DNA from: Siphonodentalium dalli
Taxonomy: Eukaryota > Mollusca > Scaphopoda > Gadilida > Siphonodentaliidae
Length of the DNA: 64,000 nucleotides
Direction of reading: 5' to 3'
Assembly (NCBI GenBank): GCA_032622095.1
Contig: CP136062.1
Span: 202,147,959-202,211,958, forward strand
Shown here: positions 13,001 to 23,365 of the stretch, piece after piece
Numbering within the stretch: the first letter of the stretch is position 1
How the letters are laid out: every line of letters starts with the position of its first letter
Position numbers and translations under genes: made by a program
Notes under the pieces: generated by a model
The model's input: the letters and a program-made list of their open reading frames with translations, nothing else
The model's database searches: none
Told to the model about the DNA's origin: nothing

Positions 13001-13500
13001 AGTAGATAGTGGATACGTCAAGTCTTTGTTGAGGTTTCTCAGGTTGTTAATATTTACACCTCTGTAGCTGTTGTAGTTATGGGTGTATTGTCTGCATTGG
13101 GGTGCAACCGTCTTGATACGGTACACCGTGTCACACTTTTTAGTGTGAATACATAGATCAGGTTTCAACAACATTTCCTTCATCAGTGCCTTGATAACAC
13201 ATGCTCTAGGCTGATGATATGTGTGGTCCATTGTTTGGTTGATGGCGTGAAGTTCGAATGAACTGTAGCTGATCATGTTGGCAGTTAACAGGTATAAGTC
13301 CGATGAAGGTGTGAATACATTTGCGAAGGTGGGAATCGGATTAGCAGAGTGATTAGCCCTTGGCAGGACTAAACAAAATGTTACACAAGTTGTAACATTA
13401 GCTGCAACTGAGCATAGCCACGAAATTAGGAAAATCACTAACATTTCCAGAGCTTTTTGTCCAAATGAAGAATTTTGTTGCACTAATGTCGGTGACAATC
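10073..13500 (-). mobile_element. L2/CR1-like LINE copy, 3' end intact, 5' end unresolved
   Basis: Contains the broken ORF2 described separately plus a short 3' UTR. On the minus strand the 3' end reads AAAGCGCCTTTG, then GAGCGCTATACAAATTAATT, then tandem ATTGT units (plus strand (ACAAT)n at 10076-10094). A GCGC-hairpin 3' tail followed by a short tandem repeat is characteristic of L2/CR1-group LINEs, which prime on their own 3' repeat. No ORF1 is visible upstream of 13500, so the copy is probably 5'-truncated. Target duplications were not resolved. Confidence 0.8.
10203..13498 (-). pseudogene. LINE ORF2: APE endonuclease + reverse transcriptase, disrupted
   Basis: The 13498-12800 segment ends with an endonuclease start including DICMVTETWLNDND. 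A TGA at 12800-12802 interrupts it, and the same frame resumes (GGGVALMCRENI) to about 11450, with AVCIYRPPFSDNH, LIICGDFNIHVDD, LDLIITRCSDD and LSDHSFVDCTI endonuclease blocks, then SSASCELDPIPTTLLKK and NFRPVSNLSFISKLCEK starting the RT. A frameshift near 11440-11470 moves the remainder into another frame: LDLSAAFDTVRHDILLDTLQ, GVPQGSCLGSVLFLFYISKL, the YADDTQIYF catalytic box near 11045-11060, and a thumb/C-terminal tail ending FDVAFNS. The full domain order is present; one nonsense codon and one frameshift make it inactive. The YADDTQ box fits the L2/CR1 group. Confidence 0.93.
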
Positions 13501-13559
13501 ACATATTAATGTTCAGAATCCGTAGTAGAACAAACTCACAAAGTTTCCGAACATAAATC

Positions 13560-14600
13560 CATAGAAATACGAAGTAATAATATAATACATAAACCTGGAG
13601 CTCAAAAATAGGCGACCACACAGGGTGGCAATACATTGATGTTAACGATACCATATAAAGGATATGTATGACATTGAAATAACAACATTCCCGTTACAGA
13701 TATAACCGTAGTTGCGTAGCTTCTGTTAAAACAACATGCAACCCATGCTTCTATATTAGCTTGGTTTGATTGATTTGGGATTAATGTCTTTTCAGCAGCT
13801 TAACAAAGAACATAATTAATCAAGCTGTGAAAAAAAAACTGCGCATAAACTTTGACAGATATTCAAATAAAGTAACCAAGCTAAAAAATGAGGAATATGC
13901 ACCAAGAACTAACTAGCACGGCAAGCAATCATATGCAGCAATCATAAGCAACAATCATATGATACACATACAATTAGCATAACACTACAATAGAATAATT
14001 AGTTCCTGTGAACAATGAAAAGCAAATAATGAAATTAAATTTGCAAGTCTTCATCTTACGTCAACAAGATACTTATAGTGCTGTTGTGAGACTTTACAGC
14101 AACACCAAGTTGGCAATCGGATGGATGAGGAGAAATACCTTCTGTCTCAAAACCATAAGCTTTAGATTTGGAGTTTGTGGGCTCGACTGGATCAGAAATG
14201 TTCATAAAGGTCTTGTTTGGTCACTTGAACATTTGAACAAACTTGCAGTAACAGCCGCAGTTAATGTGCGAGGCTCAGCTAACGTGGAGTTGCAGACAGT
14301 TTCTTAGCATTTGGACATGCACGTTGTTTATTAGCTTTAAGTTCCTTTGTACATTCAGCATCCCGAAACGAGACAAGAGTGAACCATTGCTAGGTGTTCA
14401 TCGAATTTGAACGCGTCTCTTGTTGTGATCAATTCGTGTGTCCATGGCCTGGGGAAGAATACTGTGTACTCAGCATTTCTATATTCTTGCCATTATCTTG
14501 GTCATGGTCAAACTTATGGCATGTAAACATCGCAAAGGGGATGGTGCAAGTATAGGTTATAACAGCTTTATGCATCCAACATTGAACGTCGATGGGTGAG
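13560..14600. other. No gene seen
   Basis: A 99-residue frame at 14008-14307 (+) has no recognisable domain and no splice or promoter context. No repeats were seen. Confidence 0.45.
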
Positions 14601-14606
14601 GAGACC

Positions 14607-15600
14607 GGTTGATGGTTATAACATTATTTTTAACGTCATATCTGTTCGACATTGTTGCTGTCGCTCCCATTGGAACATGCTCAGCAAATATACCCGACTC
14701 ATGCAAATCTTCTTTAGCACGTGTTCTCAACACAACCATGACATGTTTACCCCGCTGCTACTCAAATTGAGCGTCAACTTGAATTTCGTTGAACATTCAA
14801 GCATTTACTGACAACGTGTTCGGTGGATTGACAGACTTCAATTGCACAGGAATTGTTGTATTTTGTCAACAAGAACACATGTCACTCGGAGCTGGGTCGA
14901 AAATAAGAACTGAAGACTGATGACGTTTGTACATACCTCAGCATAATTATGATTTAGCGAATCATCACTTCTACGGTCATTACATTGTCTTTTTATTGAG
15001 TCACCATTTTGCCAACTGTTCGGCAACTATTACAGCAGTCTCGGACTATTATCCGACTACCGCCCATTTTTTTTATTTCAATTTTCGTTTCCGGGTGATA
15101 ACGTCAGTTAATGTTCACCGAGCGGAACGAAATTTGGCAAGCACACTTGAAACCATAATATACAGGTCAGGTTCGAACTGGGTTTCATAACTCCGGTAAA
15201 ATGAGTCGAGTTCGAACAATGAGTAGAGCACCGGTTGATGGTTATAACATTATTTTTAACATCATATCTGTTCGACATTGTTGCTATCGCTCCCCGTGGA
15301 ACATGCTCAGCAAATATCTCCGACTCAGGCAAATCTTCTCACCCGCAAAAGGGGATAGTGCTTTACTCATTGTTCGAACTCTACTCATTTTTGCCGGAGT
15401 TATACAACTGTTTTTGAAATTCGCGTTTTCTGATTTTCTTTATTTTCTGATAACTTTAGTTATTGTTGACTGAATGGAATGGCATTCGGTACGCTGGTTT
15501 GAAGCCATAATCTACCGGTCTAGTTCAATTTTACCAAAGTTACGGACCTGTTTTACTTCGAATTTCGGATTTTTTTAGTTTCTAGTCGATAACTACATTT
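14607..15600. repeat. Diverged direct and inverted repeat cluster
   Basis: A ~110-bp block (GGTTGATGGTTATAACATTA ... CAGCAAATAT ... CAAATCTTC) at 14607-14715 recurs at 15231-15340, about 90% identical. Inside the second part, ACTCCGGTAAAATGAGTCGA... at 15189-15224 is repeated inverted at 15366-15402 (GTTCGAACTC...TTGCCGGAGT). Blocks with GATAAC...GTTA...TTGGCAAGCACACTTGAAAC-like order recur near 15090-15180, 15450-15550 and weakly near 15585. The pattern suggests an old tandem or foldback repeat. Confidence 0.6.
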
Positions 15601-16235
15601 AGGGTTGGTTGATCACCACACAAACTTGGTGTGTGGCTAAAATGGCGCCAAAATATAAGCTGTGTTTAAATCAAGGATTTGTCCAATGATTATGACCATC
15701 ATTATATACATTTTTTGATTGAGATGTTTTAATTTTATTGTATGTCGGCTGATATAACTCCAAGTTATGGAATCATTCTGAAATTGAAATTAAATTTTAA
15801 ATAAGCTAAAGGGGCGTATTAAGAGTCTATTATGCCGCCGTGGTGGTGCTTTTGTTGATCAAATCTTTTTATTAGATGCACTATCATCTGAGCAAAAAGC
15901 TTTCGTTTTGTAATTGACTTGGAAGCATGAATACAACAACATACATCAACATGTTCATTTCACGCCTGAAACAACGTCAATGGGAAATATAAGACTGGAA
16001 ACTAGGTTAAAAGTAGTACTACCTGTATTAAGTTGAAGTATGTTGTTTTAAACCAGAAGTCGGACGATTCAACATTAATTCATATTAAACCAGAAGATTC
16101 AGATTCACTTATGATCATATTGGAATTATTTGTTTTTGAAATACGCCCAAAGTGAACTTATAACCGTTATTACATTGATTGGTGCGGGCCACAGTGTATA
16201 CACATTACCACGGTACAGCTTGTTCTCTGGCAAAC
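15600..16235. other. No gene seen
   Basis: AT-rich spacer. Nothing recognised on either strand. Confidence 0.45.
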
Positions 16236-16239
16236 CCGC

Positions 16240-16575
16240 TCATTATCTGCTTATAATAGAACTTGTTTTAGGTAGATAATATGCTTAGAAAGGCCTCATT
16301 TGGAGTCGATAATGGGTTGAAAATGAGAGCGTTTTAGTCACATTATCGACTCACAATGGAGAGATTCTAAGCAAGTTATGTGGTGACAATGACACAAAGA
16401 AGACAACTCACGTCTTTTCAGGTGTACGCTCTTTAACATGTGTTGCCACTGAGACCCGCGCCATAAAACGAAATGACGGGTATAGTGCCACATTGAACTT
16501 AATCCGTTGTGCATTACGTTCATATATTGAACCTATTTCAACTCCGAAATAGGTTTATATTGAGCTTATTATCCA
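16240..16575 (+). repeat. MITE-like repeat, ATTATCGACTC family, copy 2
   Basis: Shares long segments with the inverted copy at 30573-30895: TCATTATCTGCTTATAATA, GAGTCGATAATG, AAATGAGAGCG, AGTCACATTATCGACTCA, GACAATGACACAAA, TTTTCAGGTGTACG and ACGAAATRACGG. The two copies together define a ~320-bp element with GTCGATAAT motifs in both orientations. No coding content. Confidence 0.75.
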
Positions 16576-16579
16576 GAAC

Positions 16580-17190
16580 GTTGCTAGATAATTTACTACA
16601 TTCAGTCAAAGTTTAGACTTAAATTGCCCTCTGTTGGAAAAAAATCAACTATAGAGGGTGTTAAGTTGAAAATAACTTGAAATGTCCCGCCAACAGTTGG
16701 AAACTTGAGGTGCATTTGGAATTGTTTAACAAACGGATTGCAAAATAAATTACAGAGTTGGGATTGGCTTGGGTCAAGGGTGCAGTTGAAAATTCTAAGG
16801 TGGATACCCCCAACATGAGACTCTATGGCTACGTCCCTGATGTTTCGCACAAACATTCAACTTGCTTGCATGCTTGGCTCATTATCAGTTTATTGACGTA
16901 CTTCTTGCCTTTGAGAAACTGATATGGGTGGGGAGATAACAACCTGTATTTAAGAAGAACGTGATATGATTTATATCTGTTATTACAGGCTCCACAAACA
17001 AGATATCAGATTCGAAAACTCATTACTAATGTCTGCGCTTTCTTCCGATGAGAGTTACTGATATACACTATCAATGCAATAAAAAGAAGTCAGCATCGCT
17101 TTATACTGCGCTGTAGTTTTATGCTAGGCATAGAGTTATTCCTCTTCTGTGGGAAACGATTTTGATATTGTTGGCCGGTGTAAATTAATT
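16580..17190. other. No gene seen
   Basis: Spacer between two MITE families. Nothing recognised. Confidence 0.45.
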
Positions 17191-17198
17191 CACAATAC

Positions 17199-17696
17199 CA
17201 CCCCTGGTCAAGTGGTCCTGCAAATGTGATATGATGCTGGTGGGTCCTGCTGGTTTGATATGATGCTGTTAGGAAAAACTGAAGGTGTTAAGAAAAAGTA
17301 CCGTTATTTGTTCTAAAGTTGTCATTTTTGTGGTGTTTGGCTAATCGGAGAAAAAGCCAGTGTACGTATGAAACATTACAAAAATTATATATTTTTGAAA
17401 AACGTAACAATGGCTGCGCTGGTGTTGTAAAACGAAGCGAATAGCCGTTCTTATAGTCATTTACCAACAACTAATACAATCAGTATTAAAAATATTTCGC
17501 AATACATCTGTTTTTGAATGTTTGATACAGATAATAGCTTTTCCTTGATACGCTCAGATTATTCGAAAACCGCCAAAATGAATACTTTCGAAAACATAAC
17601 GGTACTTTTTCTTAACAGCATCAGTTTGTCCTAACAGCAATTCAGCAGGACCCAACAGCATCATAACACACCTGCAGGACCACTTGTCCAGGGGTG
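17199..17696. mobile_element. TIR MITE, CACCCCTGGTCAAGTGG family, complete copy
   Basis: The left end CACCCCTGGTCAAGTGGTCC and right end GGACCACTTGTCCAGGGGTG are near-perfect inverted repeats. Pairing continues inward through GATGCTG/CAGCATC, GGGTCCTGCTG/CAGCAGGACCC and AAAAAGTACCGTTAT/ATAACGGTACTTTTT, giving arms of roughly 110 bp. AATAC flanks both sides (17194-17198 and 17697-17701), a candidate 5-bp target duplication. No transposase is present. Partial copies of the right half lie at about 55886-56122 and 56876-57067. The superfamily is not assigned. Confidence 0.85.
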
Positions 17697-17701
17697 AATA
17701 C

Positions 17702-20455
17702 AGATCCATATTAAGTGTCAATTAATCGTGATGTTATCAATCGCGGCCTCCAAATTATGGCGGAAAAGGTGTAGTTATATTTAAGATTTTTGTTACTTCC
17801 CTTTGCTCTCATTGCATGGCACAGTACAACACGGCGAAATGTGGATCGGGCGTTGTCTTGATTGCGTCATTAAATAGTGGATATAGTTTCATGATGTCAA
17901 CACGATTCGGTTATTACGCCAAGGTGATGGAAAGCCGGTGCGCTACGAAATACTCACGGATAATCCGTTCGTCAAATTGTGTCTACCTTATTGGGAAGGA
18001 GGATAAGACATGCATATAGAGACAATACTTATCGATCCAAATGCGTTATACAAAAACTGAAAACACTTGCCAAAGTACAAGGTGTTTTAAATTTTCCGTA
18101 CAGAAGTGAGACATATATTATAACATCCAAATTGAAAAATAGTTCTATGTTTATAAAGGGGAACGGGGAGCATTTTACTGAAATTAACGCTTATTTTTCT
18201 TGACGCCGTGGAAGCTCTGATATTGAGCTACTAGATGAAGAAGCTTGTCCATTTCATGATGTTAGTTTAAGTTCTAAGACGTCATCATGTTAATTTCAAC
18301 GAAAGTTGACGATCAACGTCATCATCTGAGTACCCCCACTGACAGAGTTCGCGTGAACCTGAATGTGTCTTTCTACTTTGTCATATAATTATGCATTTCC
18401 TTTCGATTCAAGAAAATAGTAGGATACCTATGGCTTATCAGATGCATGTATGTACTATGTAATCGTATGGTGACAGTGAGTTCCGTATATTAATTATATG
18501 TTATTTGGTTTAAACATTGTTTATTTTCCATCATATTTATAATTACATGAACAGTTTATGCATGAGTTGACAAGATAATAGAATGAGTGTGCTGGGGGGA
18601 TTTATGTGTATGGTGTGTTATTTCGTTTCGCATAATAGTCTATTCAGTACCGTGCAGTATCAAGTGCTGTGCATTAATTGAAAAATAAAACTGAGGTACA
18701 CGTGGATCGTGTTGTGGCTGTCACGACGAGGCATATCGCACCGGCGCGAATATAAGGCTTAATCAAGCCTGTGATTGTAGGGTTATAACTTATATATTAT
18801 AAATGTCAGTCAAGTTATTTTATTGTTTCTCACATACCTATATATTTGGGGTATAATCCGTTTCTCGTGAAAATTAACATTTCCTAGACACATTTGTCTC
18901 AACTGTTATTCAAAACGCCTCTGACGGAGAGGTTCCAATAATTTGATCCAGTTGCCCGTTCGAAAATCATTATAGGGCTACTTGCCCTTATCGATCGAAA
19001 ACAAGTAATGATTTGATGACGTTTATATAAATGTATTATATATAGTATGATATGTTGTTGTGGTCGTCGTGGGGATGATGGTTGTTGCTGAGAGGCTGCG
19101 CCGATTTCGGTTGGTCTCTTGACTTACGATTACAACAAGAGTACTGTTCTACTATGCGACAAAAGTGACATCCTCGCTTCATATTTTGGCCATTTAACTA
19201 TGGTGCATGTTGTGTAGGTCTTGGTTGGGGACGTGTGGCCATCTGGGGGGTCGTATAACCAATGTGTAAATATGTTCGTTTCTACTGAACTGCTCTTTTT
19301 TCTACAGGTTTTTGTATTGTTACTCATGCATCTAACTCTTCATATAATGGCAGATAGAAATAAATAAATTAAAAAAATTGGTGACTTCACAAAATCAGAT
19401 ATAGGCTATCTACGACTGAAAAAACACCCACATCCGATGCATTTCATCCGTGTACATTCACCAGTATTACGGACCTTCTTGGACTTAAAAAATAGCCGAA
19501 TTTCTCACCCATATACATGTAGCACTGGCCACTCTCTAAACTGAGCGGGGGTGCATGTCACCTCTTGGTGTTGCACTTGGTATGCCAAATTTATTATGCA
19601 AACCTAAGTCTAGTGTATACTGGAACCATGGAAGATGTGTACCTGCGATTGTCAGTTCAGTCAGAATCATGGGAACATACTGTTTATTTTCAAATTTGGA
19701 GAGCCGAGCTATTATATCAGATTTATGGAGGCACGGGCTCAGTATGAGTGTTCAATGCTTCACATGTGCTGGCGTCTGTAGGCGTGAGCACATTTTCATT
19801 TCGAAACGAAATGGCCATGTATCGGTCAGAATGGCACATTAAGATGTCGTTCAACTCAGGATCAAGATTGAAAAGGTCGATTTTCGTCCATGTCGGGGTT
19901 CGATCCAATGTCAACCTCGTTTAGCCCAGACTCGCATGGGTGCAACGATAATACATGCTTTGTATTGATCATGCTATGTCACACGCACATGACCATATTA
20001 CGATATTTGTAGTTAATTTGTGTCCGGCCGATGGCCAGGCATGTGTCTGTCTTTTTCATCGATTTGCACGATGGACTTTGTTTGGTGGCGAGTAGCTGAT
20101 TTCTTGGAGATCTTGGCCTGTTGTCTAAAACTTGCGAGTGTCTGATTTCTGAGTTCGGTGAGTGATTGTGTCATCGTATAATATGCATGTTTGCTGCGTC
20201 GTGGAGCTATTTGATCGGGTTGTTGGCTGGTGAAGTGCAATGTCGAATGCTTTGCTCTGTAGTTTGTCAATGCGATATTTAATAATTTCAGTGTCTTATA
20301 TCATGTAGTGTTTTTTCTAAAATAGATATGTAGCATGCGTGTTATATATACCTGTTATAGGAAATGAGAATTATGCCGTTATGTCGCCTTATCATGCGAT
20401 CATGGACAAATTATTATACACAGGTAATATATCAAGTCACATTAAGATTGTCCAC
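17702..20455. other. No gene or defined repeat seen
   Basis: A 2.7-kb stretch with several short open frames on both strands (for example 19555-19842 + and 20013-20270 -), none with a recognisable domain. Low-level AT-rich sequence throughout. Confidence 0.4.
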
Positions 20456-20479
20456 TGAGTAAATTGTAACCAAAACCAG

Positions 20480-20640
20480 AGTGGCATGCTACTGGATTTG
20501 GTGACTACGGTCACTGGTTTTGTAGTGTGAATTTAGGCTACATAGTATGCCACTGTTTTTTGTGTGTTAATTTACACTACACTGTATACCAAAGGCTTTA
20601 TAGAGTTAATTTACACTACATGTTATGCCACATGTTTTAA
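20480..20640. repeat. Short degenerate tandem repeat
   Basis: About three diverged copies of a unit of roughly 50 bp built around GTTAATTTACACTACA and TATGCCACTGTTTT-like sequence, at about 20515-20635. No coding content. Confidence 0.5.
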
Positions 20641-21200
20641 TGTTTTTCAAACTCTTGAGTTCCTATCAACGAATTTCTTGCACATAGAAAGACTGGCCGT
20701 AGAATAGATTATTTGGTCCAGAGGTGCGTAGGTAACTCGGATGTCAAATGTTGGCGTGTAGACCCGAAGAACAACACATGCATTCGCCGAGGAGATGCCA
20801 AACATGAATATGGATGTATGAATACCGAAGTGGTTGAGAATGAATCCCAGTAATGGTTCCTAGTTGAGATTGGCAAGAGAACATTATGTGCATTAGTTCG
20901 TTTTCGTACCGACCAGAACAAAGTTAACAAGCTGTTGTTCACAAATGTAGTTACGTTCAAAAGTCATGCCATATTCGTATACTTTGTGGGATGTTGTGTG
21001 ACAATGAGCTGCTACGCAACATGTCCCATATCTGCCAAACTTTAAGTGTATTTCGAAAGTAGTTTCATTGTGGAACATTCGTTAATGGTATCAACCATGT
21101 ATAAGAGTGCATCACATACGCTTGTGCTATCCGCTTCCAGGCATACTTTGTGTTAAACCTAGAAATATTGTCGAAGAGGCCATTCTTTTAAAGGAGCTGG
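20640..21200. other. No gene seen
   Basis: Short frames only; nothing recognised. Confidence 0.4.
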
Positions 21201-21203
21201 AAT

Positions 21204-21383
21204 ATGTCACGAGAGAAGCATGACGGACAGTTGGACATGCATGTTGGTGATCGTTCAGAGGAAATAGTCGAAGTGACGATTAGTGATGCATTGGTAGATG
21301 GACCAGGTTTCCAATTCAATTTTGATTTCAATTTCAACTCAATCATGAGAGCTGAGATATATTATGCTGTTCGTTTGGTATGA
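21204..21383 (+). CDS. Possible small ORF, 59 codons, function unknown
   Basis: ATG at 21204 to TGA at 21381-21383 would encode 59 residues: an acidic, hydrophilic first half (MSREKHDGQLDMHVGDRSEE) and an alternating Phe/Asn-Asp stretch (QFNFDFNFN). It could be an exon fragment or chance. There is no promoter, splice signal or homologue that I recognise, and an ORF this length is not unusual by chance. Confidence 0.15.
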   Translation: MSREKHDGQLDMHVGDRSEEIVEVTISDALVDGPGFQFNFDFNFNSIMRAEIYYAVRLV

Positions 21384-21990
21384 GGACGAGTTACCCAAGC
21401 GATTGTCTTGTGCTGACTTTTTTCGTGTGCTGAATAGTATTCACATAAGTCCGAAGTGACATCTCAAAAATGGGGACGCTCGACACTTATTACAGCGGGA
21501 ACTCACGCCCGGGCAGAGCCCTGAACAGCACTACACATCCCAGGATTTGAGAAGAAGATGAATGAGTGACATACTAAGAAAAAAAAAAAATTCAAATTGA
21601 CAATTCGTACAAAAATGGCTCATCCATATAAACATATTGATACTTGAAAATCGGAATTTGGAGTTCGTAATAGAAATTCCAATAATCATCCATACTTAAA
21701 TCACTGATATACGATTAGTTTGCCACTACAACCACATAAATTTACAAAAATTAATAAATTAATCAGCAGATGTGCATGTAATGAAGGAAACAAAAACACA
21801 CATTAACTAGATATCGAATAATCCATCATGGGAATCACTTCAATCAAAGGCCTGTGAAGTTAGAATAAAATCCTAAATACATACATGTATTCGATTCACT
21901 GAGAGATCGCTTTGTTTTTGTTGATATGTGTTAGACGTGCCCCCCGGTGATAACCCACCCCCACACCGTTGTGTCCCTTTTGTATACTAT
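21384..21990. other. No gene seen
   Basis: AT-rich spacer with poly-A tracts near 21580. Nothing recognised. Confidence 0.4.
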
Positions 21991-21999
21991 ACCACATGG

Positions 22000-22640
22000 T
22001 CAACTCGTCGGATGTCATTTCTATCCATGTCGGTCGAAAGATGCTAAAATTTGTGGTTGGATCAACAACATGTTTGTACACGCACTCGCACCAGCACGCT
22101 GTGTGACGTTGTGGACAATCGTGAAGAGGGTGGTGTTCCATATAGTGTTCAGTTTATCTGGTCTTCTACTTTTAATCACTGAATTGAGACGGCCATCTGG
22201 ACAATCACATCCCTTCTGGTTATTTTTGTTTCTTTGATGAAACGCTCAAGAAAATATGCCAACAATGTCGGTCGAAAGGTTCTCAACTTTCTGGTTGGGT
22301 CGGCATCAAGTTTTGTTCTGTGCTCGCACCAGTACGCAGTGCGAAGTTGATGCCAATCAGGATGAGAATGGGGTTTCTGGTTGATCTGGGCTTTTGTCTT
22401 TCATCGACAGGTAACTCTAAATACAGAATAACATCTCATACGACGTACGCTATGGATAATCACGTCCCTTATGTTGTCTTTTACTTCTGTGATTGATATG
22501 CGCAAGAGAATATACCAACTTATCGGATGTCATTTCTACCAATGTGAGTCGAAAGGTTGTCATCTTTCTGGTTGGGTCAGCAGCAGCAAGTTGTTTCTGT
22601 GCTCGCACCAGTTCCCAAATATATGGAGCCCATGTGATGT
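22000..22640 (-). repeat. Three diverged copies of a protein-like block
   Basis: A ~100-bp segment occurs near 22000-22110, 22250-22350 and 22500-22610, at spacings of about 237 and 276 bp. On the minus strand the copies read WCECVYKHVVDPTTNFSIFR, WCEHRTKLDADPTRKLRTFR and (across one frameshift) WCEHRNNLLL / ADPTRKMTTFR, the first and third followed by an EMTSDELT/EMTSDKLV block. Conserved residues are the WCE start, D-P-T-x-K/N and T/I-F-R. This may be a degraded tandem gene or exon array, or a satellite that happens to stay open. No known family is recognised. Confidence 0.4.
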
Positions 22641-22699
22641 TTTCGTACGTGTTCTTTGTGAGATGTTCATATGTGAGTTGTTCTCGCTATCTGTTTTTG

Positions 22700-23028
22700 G
22701 CGGGTAGAATCTCGACGATGAAGAATCTTGATCAGAACTTAGTACATGTTCGGCGTCTGTCTCAAAAAGTGCCACCATCCCTGTCACGTCACATTGACCA
22801 TCGGGAGAACTGCTTAGTTTTTCTTTATTATTTACCGTTTGCAATACTACTTCAGAGGAGCGCCAACATGTCGGATGTAGTGTATTCCTTCTGCAAGTCC
22901 AATTTGTCATCCAGTGCATTTTGTGTAGCGTAGTACTGGTACAATGGTATACATAAACTGGGTACCGGTGTTCACCGTTATTTTATGAGATTCTGGACAA
23001 TGAATTGTGACCTTACATTGGAATACGG
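22700..23028. other. No gene seen
   Basis: Flanks the TTAA MITE. The minus-strand frame here has no recognisable domain. Confidence 0.4.
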
Positions 23029-23365
23029 TTAACCCTTTACCCAACAAACCGGCCAAATAAAGCTTCAACAGCCTAAAATATCTTCGGTCTGTCTCAATAG
23101 AACCATACAAATATGGATATCATTGGAACCGGCTCCTTGACCACATTGTGATAGTTACAGTTATGCCCTGTGCCAATGCATTCTCTTATATATGCGAGTC
23201 GACCATAGGTCGCCTCGCATATATAAGAGAATGCATTTAACAATTTTATCATTTTTAATGTGTTAAGCCAATGCATTCTCTTATATATGCGAGGCGACCT
23301 ATGGTCGACTCGCATATATAAGAGAATGCATTGGCACAGGGCCGTTCTGTTGGGTAAAGGGTTAA
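23029..23365. mobile_element. TTAA-flanked piggyBac-type MITE, copy A
   Basis: Begins TTAACCCTTTACCCAACA at 23029 and ends TGTTGGGTAAAGGGTTAA at 23365: perfect inverted ends, with TTAA at both borders and CCC... as the first transposon bases, as in piggyBac-type elements. The left part holds a ~110-bp unique arm (AAATAAAGCTTCAACAGCCT ... CCACATTGTGATAGTTACAG). The rest is a core bounded by CCCTGTGCCAATGCATT and AATGCATTGGCACAGGG. The core contains two long hairpins, each with 24-bp perfect arms (AATGCATTCTCTTATATATG/CATATATAAGAGAATGCATT, then CGAG/CTCG) around a CGACC-ATA-GGTCG centre. No transposase is present. Confidence 0.88.

Noticed and set aside
10291-13067. Plus-strand frames of 60-179 codons over the 10-13.5 kb LINE
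   Set aside because: Antisense shadows of the LINE ORF2.
22493-22933. 146-codon (+) and 119-codon (-) overlapping frames
   Set aside because: They overlap on opposite strands and neither has a domain. Only the short WCE...DPTRK pattern repeats, and it is reported as such.
23168-23342. Rho-independent terminators or bacterial attachment sites at the long hairpins
   Set aside because: The hairpins belong to repeated MITEs with target-site duplications in eukaryotic DNA, and no bacterial genes are present.
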